Source of the DNA: Psychrobacter maritimus
Lineage (GTDB): Bacteria > Pseudomonadota > Gammaproteobacteria > Pseudomonadales > Moraxellaceae
Direction of reading: 5' to 3'
NCBI RefSeq assembly: GCF_904846345.1
Contig: NZ_CAJHAJ010000004.1
Span: 248,001-312,000 of the forward strand
DNA length: 64,000 nt
In this document: piece after piece, positions 1 to 8,740 of the stretch
Layout of the letters: the number at the start of each line of letters is the position of its first letter
Numbering within the stretch: position 1 is the first letter of the stretch
Position numbers and translations under genes: made by a program
The notes under the pieces: model-generated
The model's input: only the letters and a program-made list of their open reading frames with translations
What the model was told of the DNA's origin: nothing
Databases searched by the model: none

Positions 1-680
1 AAGGCAATGCTAGCAAGACTGCCTGGGTCTTGTTTTTGCTGTTGTAAACCGACCAGTAAGCGTGCTTTATTACGGGCTAATATTTGCTCGTCAAAGCTGG
101 GTTCAGTAAGCATTTGCGTCATTAAGTCAACGGCAGGCAGTAAATGCTTATCATCAGATAAGCTACGCAACGAGACAATAAACATGTCTTTATAAGCGCC
201 ACTGCTTAGATTGATACCCAAGGTTTCGACCGCCCGCGTGAACTCATTTTCATCTAAGCGTTTAGAGCCTTGTTCAAGCATCGTCGCGGTCATATTGGCG
301 ATACCAAAGCCTGATTTACTGATACTACCATCACGTGCGCTACCGGCGTTAAAGCGCAAATCAATATCGACAATGGGTAAGGTAGTCGTCGGTACAAAAA
401 GCACAGGAATACCGGCTTTGGTCTTAAAGGTTTGAATCTTTGGAACAGTGACTTCTAAAGGTTTGGCATTATCAAGGCTACTAAGCTTAGCTAAAGCGGC
501 AATAGGCGCGCTAGTATCGACTGCGGCAGCCGGCGTGCGAGCATCTTCGCCGCCCGCCATATCTGCCTGAGCGATAGTAGTCAAGGTCATCATCCCAAAG
601 AATGCACAAGCACTCAAATAAGGAAGCTGCTTAACATTAGATGAGAATTTGGTTTTCTTAAGAAAAGGTATTTGAGTCAT
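1..680 (-). CDS. M16 family peptidase-like protein, non-catalytic type (partial, C-terminus off window)
   Basis: The reading frame is open from position 680 to the window edge, so only the first ~226 residues are present. It starts with a basic N-terminus and a hydrophobic stretch ending near TTIAQA, a likely Sec signal peptide, so the product is probably periplasmic. It then shows the M16 N-terminal fold (FKTKAGIPVLFVPTTTLPIV, then DIDLRFNAGSARD). Where catalytic M16 proteins carry HxxEH, this one reads ATMLEQG, so zinc ligands are missing and it is likely the non-peptidase partner. It lies about 70 bp downstream of a catalytic M16 gene on the same strand, so the two probably form an operon and a heterodimer. 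An upstream in-frame ATG at 698 is possible; 680 was chosen because of the purine-rich AAGAAGAAAG before it. Confidence 0.85.
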   Translation of the reverse strand, partial: MTQIPFLKKTKFSSNVKQLPYLSACAFFGMMTLTTIAQADMAGGEDARTPAAAVDTSAPIAALAKLSSLDNAKPLEVTVPKIQTFKTKAGIPVLFVPTTTLPIVDIDLRFNAGSARDGSISKSGFGIANMTATMLEQGSKRLDENEFTRAVETLGINLSSGAYKDMFIVSLRSLSDDKHLLPAVDLMTQMLTEPSFDEQILARNKARLLVGLQQQKQDPGSLASIA

Positions 681-749
681 GTCTTTCTTCTTATTCATAA
701 GGTCATAAGTATCGGGTTTTTGCCAAGGTAACTAGAGAGCATGTTGATG

Positions 750-2333
750 TTATTTAGCTTTACTTACCGCTTCTTTAGTAGCATCATTTTTATTAACGGT
801 GTCTTCGCTCATCTTATCTTGGCTAGCTTTATCTTTATCGGCAGTCTCTTTAGGCGGGATGATATGCATCACCGTTAAATTGTCTTTGACCAAATACTTT
901 TTACTTGCCGCTTGGATATCCGCAATCGTTACGCTATCAAGCTTGGTTGGCAATTTGGCCAGTAACCTATCATCAAGACCGATAGATTGCAGTGAGCCAA
1001 TCATACGCGCCTGACCTTCCATGCTGTCCTGTGCATACACCAAACCGGTGACAGTATTGGTTTTGGCGCGCTCGATTTCATCGGCAGCAATCGGGTCGGT
1101 CGATAGTTTATTAATCTCATTAATGATGGCTTGTTGTGCTTGCGCTAAGCTGACGCCTTCGCGCGGGGTTGCTTGTATCAAAAACAGTCCATCGCCGCGA
1201 TCAAGCAAATCGTAAGACGTACCAACTGTGGTGAGTAGACCTTGCTCGCGTACCAGTCTGCTCTCTAAACGTGCTGATAAACCGCCGTCTAGCACATCTT
1301 GCGCAAGTGATAGCGCATAGGCTTGTTTTTCATTATTAGCACCAGCGCTCACCAGACTGGGCACGTTATAACCCATTAATAAAACTGGCACTTGCACCGC
1401 TTGCTCAGATTCTACTTGCTGATAACCGCGAAAGCCCTTTTGAGTGACCGCAGGACGCTTGGGTAGCGCGCTTGGTTTTAGCGCCCCAAAGTAGCGTTTA
1501 ACCTGCGCCAATACTTCGGTTGGTTCCACATCACCGACGATAACCAACGTCGCATTATTGGGCGCGTACCATATTTTATACCAGTCTTTTAAATCGTTAA
1601 GAGTAATCGATTCAAGCTCGCTCATGGGTCCAATGACCGATTCACCTTTCGGGCTGTTCGGCAATGCCAGCAAGCGAAAGGACTCATAAGCTTTGGCAAG
1701 GGGGTTGTCATCCGTACGCTGACGACGCTCTTCCATCACCACTTGATGCTCTTTGGCAAACGCTTTGTCATCAAATATTAAGTTTTTCATGCGATCCGCT
1801 TCTAGCTCTAAAGCTAACGGCAAACGATTGGCAGGGAATAGCTCGTAATAGCCAGTATAGTCGTAACTGGTAAAGGCATTATTAACGCCGCCAAATTTAG
1901 CAATCAAACGCTCATAATCGTCGCTTGACACATCAGTGGTGCCTTTAAACATCATATGCTCTAGCACATGGGAGATGCCACCTTTATCAAGTGGCTCATC
2001 TGCTGACCCGACGCGATACCAAATTTGAGTCATAACCACAGGCGCGCGGTGGTCTTCTTTGACCACTATCTTTAGACCGTTTGCGAGCTTGTATTCATGG
2101 CGACCAGACATATCCATGGTCAACGCTGAAGATTGCTCAGCATCTTTAAGCGTTTGGTTTTTATTTACCACATCTGTAGTCGTAGTATTTTGATTTGTAG
2201 TAACTTCACTTGCCGAAGAAATCGCGCTGGTTTGGCAAGCCGCAAGGGTAGTGGCCATAGCCAAAGCGCAGGCAAGGCGTAGAGAGTGAGCAGATGATGG
2301 TAAAGACAGTAATGAAGGCAGTGACAATGACAT
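750..2333 (-). CDS. M16 family zinc metallopeptidase, predicted lipoprotein
   Basis: A 527-residue M16 (pitrilysin/insulinase-like) peptidase. The zinc motif H122-V-L-E125-H126 is intact within GGISHVLEHMMFKGT, and the downstream acidic stretch VVMEERRQR supplies the expected third ligand region. The N-terminus has a hydrophobic segment followed by the lipobox LAAC (Cys33), so it is probably a lipid-anchored envelope protein. Residues about 40-75 are Thr/Asn/Gln-rich and look like a linker; the C-terminus is Lys/Asp-rich and low in complexity. The non-catalytic M16 homologue follows directly, the usual arrangement of bacterial two-subunit M16 peptidases. The substrate is not evident; turnover of envelope peptides is an inference. 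Confidence 0.93.
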   Translation of the reverse strand: MSLSLPSLLSLPSSAHSLRLACALAMATTLAACQTSAISSASEVTTNQNTTTTDVVNKNQTLKDAEQSSALTMDMSGRHEYKLANGLKIVVKEDHRAPVVMTQIWYRVGSADEPLDKGGISHVLEHMMFKGTTDVSSDDYERLIAKFGGVNNAFTSYDYTGYYELFPANRLPLALELEADRMKNLIFDDKAFAKEHQVVMEERRQRTDDNPLAKAYESFRLLALPNSPKGESVIGPMSELESITLNDLKDWYKIWYAPNNATLVIVGDVEPTEVLAQVKRYFGALKPSALPKRPAVTQKGFRGYQQVESEQAVQVPVLLMGYNVPSLVSAGANNEKQAYALSLAQDVLDGGLSARLESRLVREQGLLTTVGTSYDLLDRGDGLFLIQATPREGVSLAQAQQAIINEINKLSTDPIAADEIERAKTNTVTGLVYAQDSMEGQARMIGSLQSIGLDDRLLAKLPTKLDSVTIADIQAASKKYLVKDNLTVMHIIPPKETADKDKASQDKMSEDTVNKNDATKEAVSKAK

Positions 2334-2445
2334 GATAGGTTCTACTTATATAAAAAGGCAGCTGATAAGTAACTGATTTATAGAATGAGAAGAGCGTATG
2401 TTAATGCGTCTAGTAATATACGTATTTATAATGAGCATAAAGCCG

Positions 2446-2598
2446 TTATAACGACTTATGCGCCCCAACCATGACGCTAGCGGTCGGCTTAAATTCTTGA
2501 GTGGTGCTACAGCCTGTTGACGATAATGCAATGGTAGCGAGAAGCACGGCGGCGCCCATTTGGGTCATTTTTTTATAGTTATTCGATAGTGATAACAT
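2446..2598 (-). CDS. Small lipoprotein, 50 residues, unknown function
   Basis: A short open frame of 50 residues. It reads MLSLSNNYKKM, then a hydrophobic stretch (AAVLLATIALSS) and TGC at Cys30, which is compatible with a lipobox, followed by STTQEFKPTASVMVGAHKSL. A basic start, a single hydrophobic helix and a Cys just after it are what a lipoprotein signal looks like. GGA lies about 11 bases before the ATG. The mature part would be only ~21 residues. It sits upstream of the M16 pair on the same strand, with ~110 bp between stop and next start. Function is unknown. The coding call rests on the signal sequence, not on homology. Confidence 0.6.
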   Translation of the reverse strand: MLSLSNNYKKMTQMGAAVLLATIALSSTGCSTTQEFKPTASVMVGAHKSL

Positions 2599-3050
2599 AG
2601 GTCATTTCCAATATAAGTGGTTGAGTAAATTAAAAAATACAACGGTTTAGCGCTCGCTAAGAGTAGGCGAAGTTTGGCCTATCAAAGGTCAGATTTTTGT
2701 GTCCAAACCTTAAGCGAAACTTGCTTAGACCAGCGTATGGTTTACAGTATGATTGCTAGCATAATTTTTAGTCTTGTTTAAAGCAGTCTGTTTGGCACGG
2801 TTTTTGGCATGGCTGTTTGTTATGGATTGCCACGTTTTTACAATTTGACAGCGCTCTACAATGCTAAAGGCTAAGCACCACTTGAATTATGCTAAACTAG
2901 ACTAAAAATAATCGCCCGTTAAGTAATAAAAAGCGGGCGGCATAGTCATTTTAAAACAGCCATTTTAAAAACAATCACTTTAAAGACAGTTACTTTAAAA
3001 AAATCACTTTAAAACAAATTACTGATAATGATAACTTTTAGGGCAAGCTT
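2599..3050. other. Intergenic region between divergent genes, with tandem ~15-bp repeats
   Basis: No gene is seen in this ~450 bp between the small lipoprotein (-) and ftsY (+). It holds a GC-rich inverted repeat (CGCCCG at 2913-2918 with CGGGCG at 2934-2939). Just before ftsY there are five imperfect tandem units of 14-15 bp (2947-3019), each centred on (A)CTTTAAA or ATTTTAAAA. A TTGACA box occurs near 2845, but no convincing -10 partner was identified. Confidence 0.6.
2947..3019. repeat. Five tandem 14-15 bp repeats upstream of ftsY
   Basis: Units begin at 2947, 2961, 2976, 2991 and 3005. Each follows the pattern YAYTTTAAAA plus ACARY-like ends, for example CATTTTAAAACAGC, then CACTTTAAAGACAGT, then CACTTTAAAACAAAT. 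The array ends about 30 bp before the ftsY start codon and would lie in the promoter or 5' leader. A roughly one-and-a-half-turn period could present a row of AT-rich protein sites or simply reflect replication slippage. Confidence 0.7.
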
Positions 3051-4460
3051 ATGAATAATCCCAATAATAGCAATCGTGTGGTCATCAACCTTGACGGCGG
3101 TCTTGATGATTTGGATGACGATGATATTACCTTACCCAGTCTGCCAGCGCAAACGGTGCCCATCGTCGATGCGTCTGACAGCGTTGCAAGCAGTAATACA
3201 GAAAAGAGTGATGCAGAAAAGAGTGATGCAGAAAAGAGTGATGCAGCGGATATGGCATTAGGTACGCCCATCGTTGAGATAGAAAAACAAAGTCCATCTG
3301 AAAACACTTTAGAAGCTACTGCGAATACCAATACAAATGCTGTTCCATCGCAGTCTACAACTACCATTCCTACCATGCCTTTGCAGGATCATCTGGGCGA
3401 TAGACCAAGCGCTACATCTGCCACTAGTGATACTAGTGCTATAAATAAAGCACAAACCGAAATACAGCAGCTATCAGCCGCGCCAGAAGAGTCACAAGAG
3501 TCAAAACAGACTGAGGAAAATAAGAAAAAAGGCAGCTGGTTTAATCGTATGAAAACGGGGCTGAGTAAGTCGCGTAAAAACCTTGCCGAAGGTATGGTCA
3601 GTATCCTTATCGGTGGTAAAGAGATTGATGATGAGCTATTAGAAGAGGTTGAAGACCAGCTGTTGGTGGCTGATATCGGTGTCAATGCAACCAATCGTAT
3701 TATCAAAAGTCTCACTGAGCAAACCGCTCGTGGTGATTTGATTTATGCCCATTCATTATATAAAGCCTTGCAAACTGAGCTGGTCGATATCTTAACGCCA
3801 AAAGTTGCGCCACTCGTTATCGATACCAGTAAAAAGCCTTTTGTTATCTTGGTAGTGGGCGTGAATGGTGTTGGTAAAACGACGACTATTGGTAAACTTG
3901 CTAAGCGTCTACAAGGTGAAGGTAAATCAGTGATGTTGGCAGCGGGCGATACGTTCCGTGCTGCGGCAACTGAACAGCTGCAAATTTGGGGTGAACGCAA
4001 TAACATTCCAGTCGTCGCCCAAGGTCATGGCTCTGACAGCGCCTCTGTTATCTTTGATGCTATGCAGTCTGCCAAAGCAAAAAATATCGACGTATTAATT
4101 GCTGATACGGCAGGGCGCTTGCAAAATAAAACCCACCTGATGGCGGAGCTTGAAAAAGTCGTGCGCGTCATGCGTAAAGCCGATCTAAGTGCACCGCACG
4201 AAGGTATGATTGTCCTCGACGCTGGCACGGGTCAAAATGCGATTAACCAAGTGGAATTGTTTAATAAAGTCGTACCATTAACCGGCATTACTATTACTAA
4301 ATTAGACGGTACTGCAAAAGGGGGTGTGGTCTTTAATATCGCTGAAACCTCCGATGTGCCGATTCGTTATATTGGGGTCGGTGAGTCGATTGATGATTTG
4401 CGTGCCTTTAGTCCAAAACAGTTTGTCGCCGCGCTATTTGAGACTGACGATAAAGAGTAG
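3051..4460 (+). CDS. ftsY: Signal recognition particle receptor FtsY
   Basis: FtsY is the membrane-associated GTPase that docks SRP-ribosome complexes at the translocon. The C-terminal NG domain is complete: helical N domain (~150-250), G1 loop GVNGVGKTT (~270), DTFRAAA, DTAGR (~350), TKLDG (~417) and the closing YIGVGESIDDLRAF. The first ~150 residues form an acidic, low-complexity A domain with DDLDDDD and three copies of EKSDA encoded by 12-bp DNA repeats at 3199-3242, which suggests slippage-prone length. Length (469 aa) fits gammaproteobacterial FtsY with a long A region. AGGGCAAGCTT precedes the ATG. ogt follows 64 bp later on the same strand. The SRP RNA is at about 57.8 kb in this window. 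Confidence 0.97.
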   Translation: MNNPNNSNRVVINLDGGLDDLDDDDITLPSLPAQTVPIVDASDSVASSNTEKSDAEKSDAEKSDAADMALGTPIVEIEKQSPSENTLEATANTNTNAVPSQSTTTIPTMPLQDHLGDRPSATSATSDTSAINKAQTEIQQLSAAPEESQESKQTEENKKKGSWFNRMKTGLSKSRKNLAEGMVSILIGGKEIDDELLEEVEDQLLVADIGVNATNRIIKSLTEQTARGDLIYAHSLYKALQTELVDILTPKVAPLVIDTSKKPFVILVVGVNGVGKTTTIGKLAKRLQGEGKSVMLAAGDTFRAAATEQLQIWGERNNIPVVAQGHGSDSASVIFDAMQSAKAKNIDVLIADTAGRLQNKTHLMAELEKVVRVMRKADLSAPHEGMIVLDAGTGQNAINQVELFNKVVPLTGITITKLDGTAKGGVVFNIAETSDVPIRYIGVGESIDDLRAFSPKQFVAALFETDDKE

Positions 4461-4524
4461 TACTTGGTAGTTTTTTCAATGAATAACTAAGCGTTAAAAA
4501 TATGAGTGTTTAGAGGGAAAAATC

Positions 4525-5094
4525 ATGATAGTCACCATCGCAGCTGTTGAGTCGCACCAGTTAGCACTGATTGCTAGTGCGCATAGCAGCAGCCCTAAGC
4601 TGGTCGAAGTCAATTGGCTGCAGGTGGGCGATTCTTGGCACAGCTCAAAATCCATTCCTAAACTTAAAAAGCATTATGGGCTTGTCGATCAAGATTTTAC
4701 CTTTATCGCTCAAAATAGCCTAAGCAAAGACGTGCCTGCTCAAGCGCTACTTATAGAAGCGATAGCGCAATTAATCACGTATTTTGAGGGTAAGCGTCAA
4801 GTATTTGATTTGCCATTAGATATAAGCTTAGGAACTGAGTTTCAACAACAGGTATGGCGGGCGTTACAAGGCATCAAGCATGGTGAAACGATTAGCTATG
4901 CCACACTGGCGCAGCGCGTAGGTAATCCTAAAGGCTTTCGTGCGGTTGCTAATGCCAATGGTAAAAACCCCTTTAGTATCATCATTCCTTGTCACCGAGT
5001 AATTGCCAGCGATGGTAAGCTGGGTGGTTATACAGGCGGCTTAGACAAGAAAGCGTATTTGTTAGCGCTGGAAGGAGTGAGCTACAAAACTTAG
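4525..5094 (+). CDS. ogt: Methylated-DNA--protein-cysteine methyltransferase
   Basis: Suicide repair protein that removes O6-alkyl groups from guanine by transferring them to its own cysteine. The active-site motif PCHRV is present with Cys156, followed by GKLGGYTGGLDKKAYLLALEG. The preceding winged-helix DNA-binding part reads FQQQVWRALQGIKHGETISYATLAQRVGNPKGFRAVANANGKNP, here abbreviated by its key segments VWRAL, TISYATLA and RAVANA. At 189 residues it matches the stand-alone Ogt/AGT type without an Ada regulatory domain. GAGGGAAAAATC precedes the ATG. A strong bidirectional terminator follows. It may be co-transcribed with ftsY. Confidence 0.94.
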   Translation: MIVTIAAVESHQLALIASAHSSSPKLVEVNWLQVGDSWHSSKSIPKLKKHYGLVDQDFTFIAQNSLSKDVPAQALLIEAIAQLITYFEGKRQVFDLPLDISLGTEFQQQVWRALQGIKHGETISYATLAQRVGNPKGFRAVANANGKNPFSIIIPCHRVIASDGKLGGYTGGLDKKAYLLALEGVSYKT

Positions 5095-5131
5095 CATGGA
5101 AAAAGTGCTCATCACCCGCGCTTAAACACTA

Positions 5132-5167
5132 AAAAAGGCGAAACATTAAATATGTTTCGCCTTTTTA
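5132..5167. terminator. Bidirectional intrinsic terminator between ogt and the yebC-like gene
   Basis: An AAAAAGGCGAAACAT arm pairs with ATGTTTCGCCTTTTT around a 5-nt loop. There are A-runs on one side and T-runs on the other, so it can serve both convergent genes. Confidence 0.9.
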
Positions 5168-5224
5168 TTAATAATCAATAAGGTGTTGATAAATGGTTAT
5201 ATTGCTTAGAAACTATTGCTCGAA

Positions 5225-5974
5225 CTACTGCTCAAGCTGCGCCATAACCTCATCTGAAAAAGTCACATTACTATAGACTTCTTGCACATCGTCGATATCT
5301 TCTAACATATCAATCATCTTGATGACTTTTTCGGCATCTTCAACGTTGTCTATCTCAGCGCTGGTAGATGGCGACATAGTCACTTCAGCATTGTCAGAGA
5401 CCAGACCTGCCGCATTGAGCGCATCTTTGACTTGACCGAAACTTTCCCATTCAGTGATGACCAGTAGTGACTCGCCGTCGTTTTCGATATCAAGTGCCCC
5501 AGCGTCTAAGGCCGTCAGCATAACTTCTTCTTCTAAGCTGATATCGTTAAAGGTGATTTCGCCGCGCTTGGTAAATAGATAAGCCACTGAGCCTGAGGTG
5601 CCAAGGTTGCCTTCGTTTTTGGTAAAAGCATGACGCACTTCACTGACCGTACGGTTCAGGTTATCAGTCAAGGTTTCGACCAATACTGCGACGCCGCCGA
5701 CACCATAGCCTTCGTAGCTGACCTCATCCATATTATCATTGTCATCGCCGCCTGTACCACGAGCAACCGCGCGATTAATGGTATCTCGTGTCATATTGAC
5801 TGACAGTGCTTTTTCGATAACGGCACGCAAGCGCGGGTTTTTATCAGGGTCGGGGTCACCTTGCTTGGCAGCAGAAACAATTTCACGAATAATTTTGGTA
5901 AAGACTTTACCTTTTACCGCATCCTGACGGGCTTTACGGTGTTTGATATTTGCCCATTTTGAATGGCCTGCCAT
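5225..5974 (-). CDS. YebC/PmpR family DNA-binding regulatory protein
   Basis: A 249-residue YebC/TACO1-family protein. The hallmark N-terminus [14 protein letters not shown] is present, followed by [12 protein letters not shown] and the family signature around [10 protein letters not shown] with a downstream GYGVGG loop. Known members act as transcriptional regulators (PmpR) or as translation factors that help ribosomes at proline-rich stretches. Which role applies here cannot be told from sequence. AAGGATGTCAT places a Shine-Dalgarno just before the ATG. A perfect 12-bp stem followed by a U-run lies in its leader (6016-6053), so expression may involve attenuation. Confidence 0.92.
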   Translation of the reverse strand: MAGHSKWANIKHRKARQDAVKGKVFTKIIREIVSAAKQGDPDPDKNPRLRAVIEKALSVNMTRDTINRAVARGTGGDDNDNMDEVSYEGYGVGGVAVLVETLTDNLNRTVSEVRHAFTKNEGNLGTSGSVAYLFTKRGEITFNDISLEEEVMLTALDAGALDIENDGESLLVITEWESFGQVKDALNAAGLVSDNAEVTMSPSTSAEIDNVEDAEKVIKMIDMLEDIDDVQEVYSNVTFSDEVMAQLEQ

Positions 5975-6015
5975 ATGACATCCTTAAGTTTTACGTGTTA
6001 TTTATAGTGCGGATA

Positions 6016-6053
6016 AAAAAGTTGTTAGGACTATACATCAGTAACAACTTTTT
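6016..6053 (-). terminator. Terminator-like hairpin in the leader of the yebC-like gene
   Basis: A perfect 12-bp inverted repeat (AAAAAGTTGTTA with TAACAACTTTTT) has a 14-nt loop. Read on the minus strand it ends in a run of T, as an intrinsic terminator does, yet it stands ~40 bp upstream of the start codon rather than after a gene. A TATAAT match on the same strand lies at 6073-6078. Either an attenuator or the end of a very short RNA would explain it. Confidence 0.55.
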
Positions 6054-6333
6054 ATACCTGATGAGGTATTCTTATTATATGATTGTGCTGTTAATGCAGT
6101 GTAATAGACCTATCAGCCAGTTAACGATTTGTATGTCGTTTGGTGCGCTTTTTTGCTACACTGCTATTTTCTATATTTTGACCCATCATCAATTCTGACG
6201 ATGACGGTCGAGAGCAACAATATTTGCAATATTATAAACCACTTTAGCGCATTTTGACCAACCTTAGCTTGTCCATGCCAGCCTAAAACGTTCGGTTCTA
6301 TATAACCATTGATCTTGTGACTTTATTGACTCT

Positions 6334-7164
6334 ATGAAGCAACCAACTGCCGAAGCCATTACTCATTTGCGTAACCGCATTCATATTATTATCGAAGGCA
6401 CGGATACCCGTTTGGGTAAGCTGTTTGATATCGTATTGCTGATTGCGATTTTGGCCAGTGTCGGCGTAGTGATGCTAGATAGTGTGCTGTACATGCGTTT
6501 GCAATATGGCACCATATTTCGCTATGCAGAATGGTTTTTTACCATTTTGTTTACCATTGAATATATCTTAAGGCTATTTTCAGCGCCCAATCGCTTTCGT
6601 TATACCTTTAGCTTCTTTGGGATAGTGGATTTATTGTCGGTATTGCCAAGCTATTTAAGCTTAATATTTGGTGGTGTACAGTATTTACTCGTGATTCGCA
6701 TACTACGCATCTTGCGTATATTTCGCGTGCTCAAGCTCAACACTTATATGCAGCAAGCGGGTTTTCTTGCCTCAGCACTTAAAACCAGCCAGCAGAAAAT
6801 CACGGTATTTTTCTTATCCTTGGTATTGCTGGTGACTATTTTTGGCTCGGTCGTCTATGTGGTAGAAGGGCCAGAAAATGGTTTTACCAGTATCCCAATC
6901 TCTATTTATTGGGCGGTGGTAACGGTTACTACCACTGGCTATGGTGATATGTCACCAAAAACGCCCATCGGGCAAGCAATTGCATCTATGGTCATGATTA
7001 CCGGTTATGCGATTATTGCCGTACCGACGGGTATCTTTACCGCTGAGCTGGCACGTAATATGCGTCCACAGCTCAATCCTATTGCCTGTCCAAACTGTGG
7101 AAAATTCGGCCACGCCGTAGGAGCGGATTTCTGCGATCGCTGCGGTCATGCTCTGCATGTTTAG
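6334..7164 (+). CDS. Voltage-gated-type potassium channel with C-terminal zinc ribbon
   Basis: A 276-residue six-helix K+ channel of the inner membrane. Helices S1-S3 are followed by an S4-like segment with regularly spaced arginines (VIRILRILRIFRVLKL). The pore loop carries the selectivity filter TTTGYGD (residues ~199-205), then the last helix. The cytoplasmic tail is short and ends in C252-PN-C255 ... C267-DR-C270, a four-cysteine zinc ribbon instead of the RCK domain found in many bacterial channels. It starts at ATG 6334; no strong Shine-Dalgarno is seen. It diverges from the yebC-like gene and converges with the kinase-like gene. Channel identity is firm; gating by voltage or metal is inference. 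Confidence 0.93.
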   Translation: MKQPTAEAITHLRNRIHIIIEGTDTRLGKLFDIVLLIAILASVGVVMLDSVLYMRLQYGTIFRYAEWFFTILFTIEYILRLFSAPNRFRYTFSFFGIVDLLSVLPSYLSLIFGGVQYLLVIRILRILRIFRVLKLNTYMQQAGFLASALKTSQQKITVFFLSLVLLVTIFGSVVYVVEGPENGFTSIPISIYWAVVTVTTTGYGDMSPKTPIGQAIASMVMITGYAIIAVPTGIFTAELARNMRPQLNPIACPNCGKFGHAVGADFCDRCGHALHV

Positions 7165-7216
7165 TGTTTATTAACGCGAATTATATGGTTTTTTAAAATT
7201 ATCGGGCTTCTAAGTT

Positions 7217-8518
7217 TTAATAGTCTATATATTCAGCAACCAGTGGTGACAAATCTATCACCACACCCAGATTGACCAAATTCCAATACTGACCCGAAAT
7301 CGTACGGTCAAGCATCATCGTCGTCGCTGATGGCTGAAACTGACCAAAATACTTTAAAGAAGTACGCATTTGGGCGATGGCTTCGTGATGGGTCTGGCTG
7401 CTACCGAAATCAAATGCACCTTCTTGATAAGGCTTTACGGATAAAGGCTTAAGGCCAATCTCTAGCCATTTCTGATAAAACTCACCCGGCACAACTTTCT
7501 CGTCATCACGGCGAATGTCTAGGGCGATTAAATCTTGCTCAAGCGCGGTCACGTCACCCTTTAAAGCATGCTTGGCAAAACGGCGAAATAATTGTACTTC
7601 GCTATGGCTATAACTGCGAATTCCGCCAAAATCATAAGCGACCACACTGCCATCGGTGCGAAAAGCAAAGTTGCCAGGATGTGGGTCACAGTGCATGCGG
7701 TATAAACCAAATAGTTGCCCTGCGCTAAAATGGAACAGGCGCTCAGCAATTTTTTGCTTAATAGCATTATCCCACGTCGCGGCGACCGTGAGCGTTTCAC
7801 CCATCTCTTCGGTTAAGGTCAAAATCCGTCTAGATGAATGACTACCAATCACTTTAGGAATAATAAGACCGTCGTCTTCTGCATGAAACGCACCAAATAC
7901 TTGGAGGTTGTGCGCCTCTTTAATATAGTCGAGCTCATCATGCAAGCTTTGGCGAATCTCGTTAAATAACTGCTCTTGTAATTGTTTACTCATATTGAGC
8001 ACGCCGGCGATTTTTAGCGCCATGCGTACTTGCTTCAGGTCGCTATCACAGTTCTCATCGACATCAGGGTATTGAACCTTTACCACCACCCTTTGTCCAG
8101 ATGGCAAAACGGCTCTATGCACTTGCCCGATTGAGGCGGCGGCAAAGGGTGCTTCTTCAAATTCAGTAAATAACTCAGCAACTGGTGCGTTAAGCTCACG
8201 TTCAACTTGGGCACGTATCTGCGCATACGGCATCGGCGGTGCATCTTTTTGCAGCTTCTCTAAAGCGGTGGCAACTTCCGGCGGAAACACGTCTTTATAT
8301 TGCGAGGCGATTTGACCCACTTTCATGACTGCGCCTTTCATTTCGCCAAGCGTTTCAGCTATCTGAACACCGACATCTTGCATCAGCTCTGAGCGCGCTT
8401 GTAGACGTTTTTCTTCGTCACTTGAGAGATGCTTTAATGAGTTTTTTGCAGCTTTTCCGGCAATACTGGCGGTCATGCCAGCGAGTTTCATAAAGCGTTT
8501 TCCGGACGATTTTGCCAT
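7217..8518 (-). CDS. AarF/ABC1/UbiB family atypical kinase-like protein
   Basis: A 433-residue ABC1 (ADCK/UbiB) family protein. Family marks are the KxGQ motif (GAVMKVGQIASQ) in the N-terminal extension, the Ala-rich nucleotide loop FAAASIGQVHRA, VVVKVQYP with the ATP-binding lysine, the catalytic MHCDPHPGNFAF and the metal-binding DFG in VAYDFGGIR. Relatives support ubiquinone synthesis or lipid homeostasis. This one lacks the C-terminal membrane helices typical of UbiB proper, so it is more likely a general ABC1 paralogue than ubiB itself. It stands alone, convergent with the channel gene. Confidence 0.9.
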   Translation of the reverse strand: MAKSSGKRFMKLAGMTASIAGKAAKNSLKHLSSDEEKRLQARSELMQDVGVQIAETLGEMKGAVMKVGQIASQYKDVFPPEVATALEKLQKDAPPMPYAQIRAQVERELNAPVAELFTEFEEAPFAAASIGQVHRAVLPSGQRVVVKVQYPDVDENCDSDLKQVRMALKIAGVLNMSKQLQEQLFNEIRQSLHDELDYIKEAHNLQVFGAFHAEDDGLIIPKVIGSHSSRRILTLTEEMGETLTVAATWDNAIKQKIAERLFHFSAGQLFGLYRMHCDPHPGNFAFRTDGSVVAYDFGGIRSYSHSEVQLFRRFAKHALKGDVTALEQDLIALDIRRDDEKVVPGEFYQKWLEIGLKPLSVKPYQEGAFDFGSSQTHHEAIAQMRTSLKYFGQFQPSATTMMLDRTISGQYWNLVNLGVVIDLSPLVAEYIDY

Positions 8519-8740
8519 TCATGTCACCATATAGTGGGTTTATTTACTAAGCCCCAATGTTATTATTTTAAGCAAAGGATTGCTGTTTAACTAGTGTGCC
8601 AAAAAATGTGCCAAAAGCAACAGTATGCGTATCTTAATGCTGCTTATAAGTTATAGATTGTCGCTTATAACTTAACAGTATGACGGTTTTTTATTGGCTG
8701 ATAAATAGGGTTTCAATAACAAGCATCAAGTGATAAATCA

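Noticed and set aside
2346..2531. Open frame of 61 codons on the minus strand
   Set aside because: It overlaps the small lipoprotein gene in another frame, has no ribosome site and an unlikely composition.
5950..6198. Open frame of 82 codons on the plus strand upstream of the K+ channel
   Set aside because: It starts inside the yebC-like gene, runs through the hairpin, and its hydrophobic, Tyr-rich product looks like translated AT-rich spacer.
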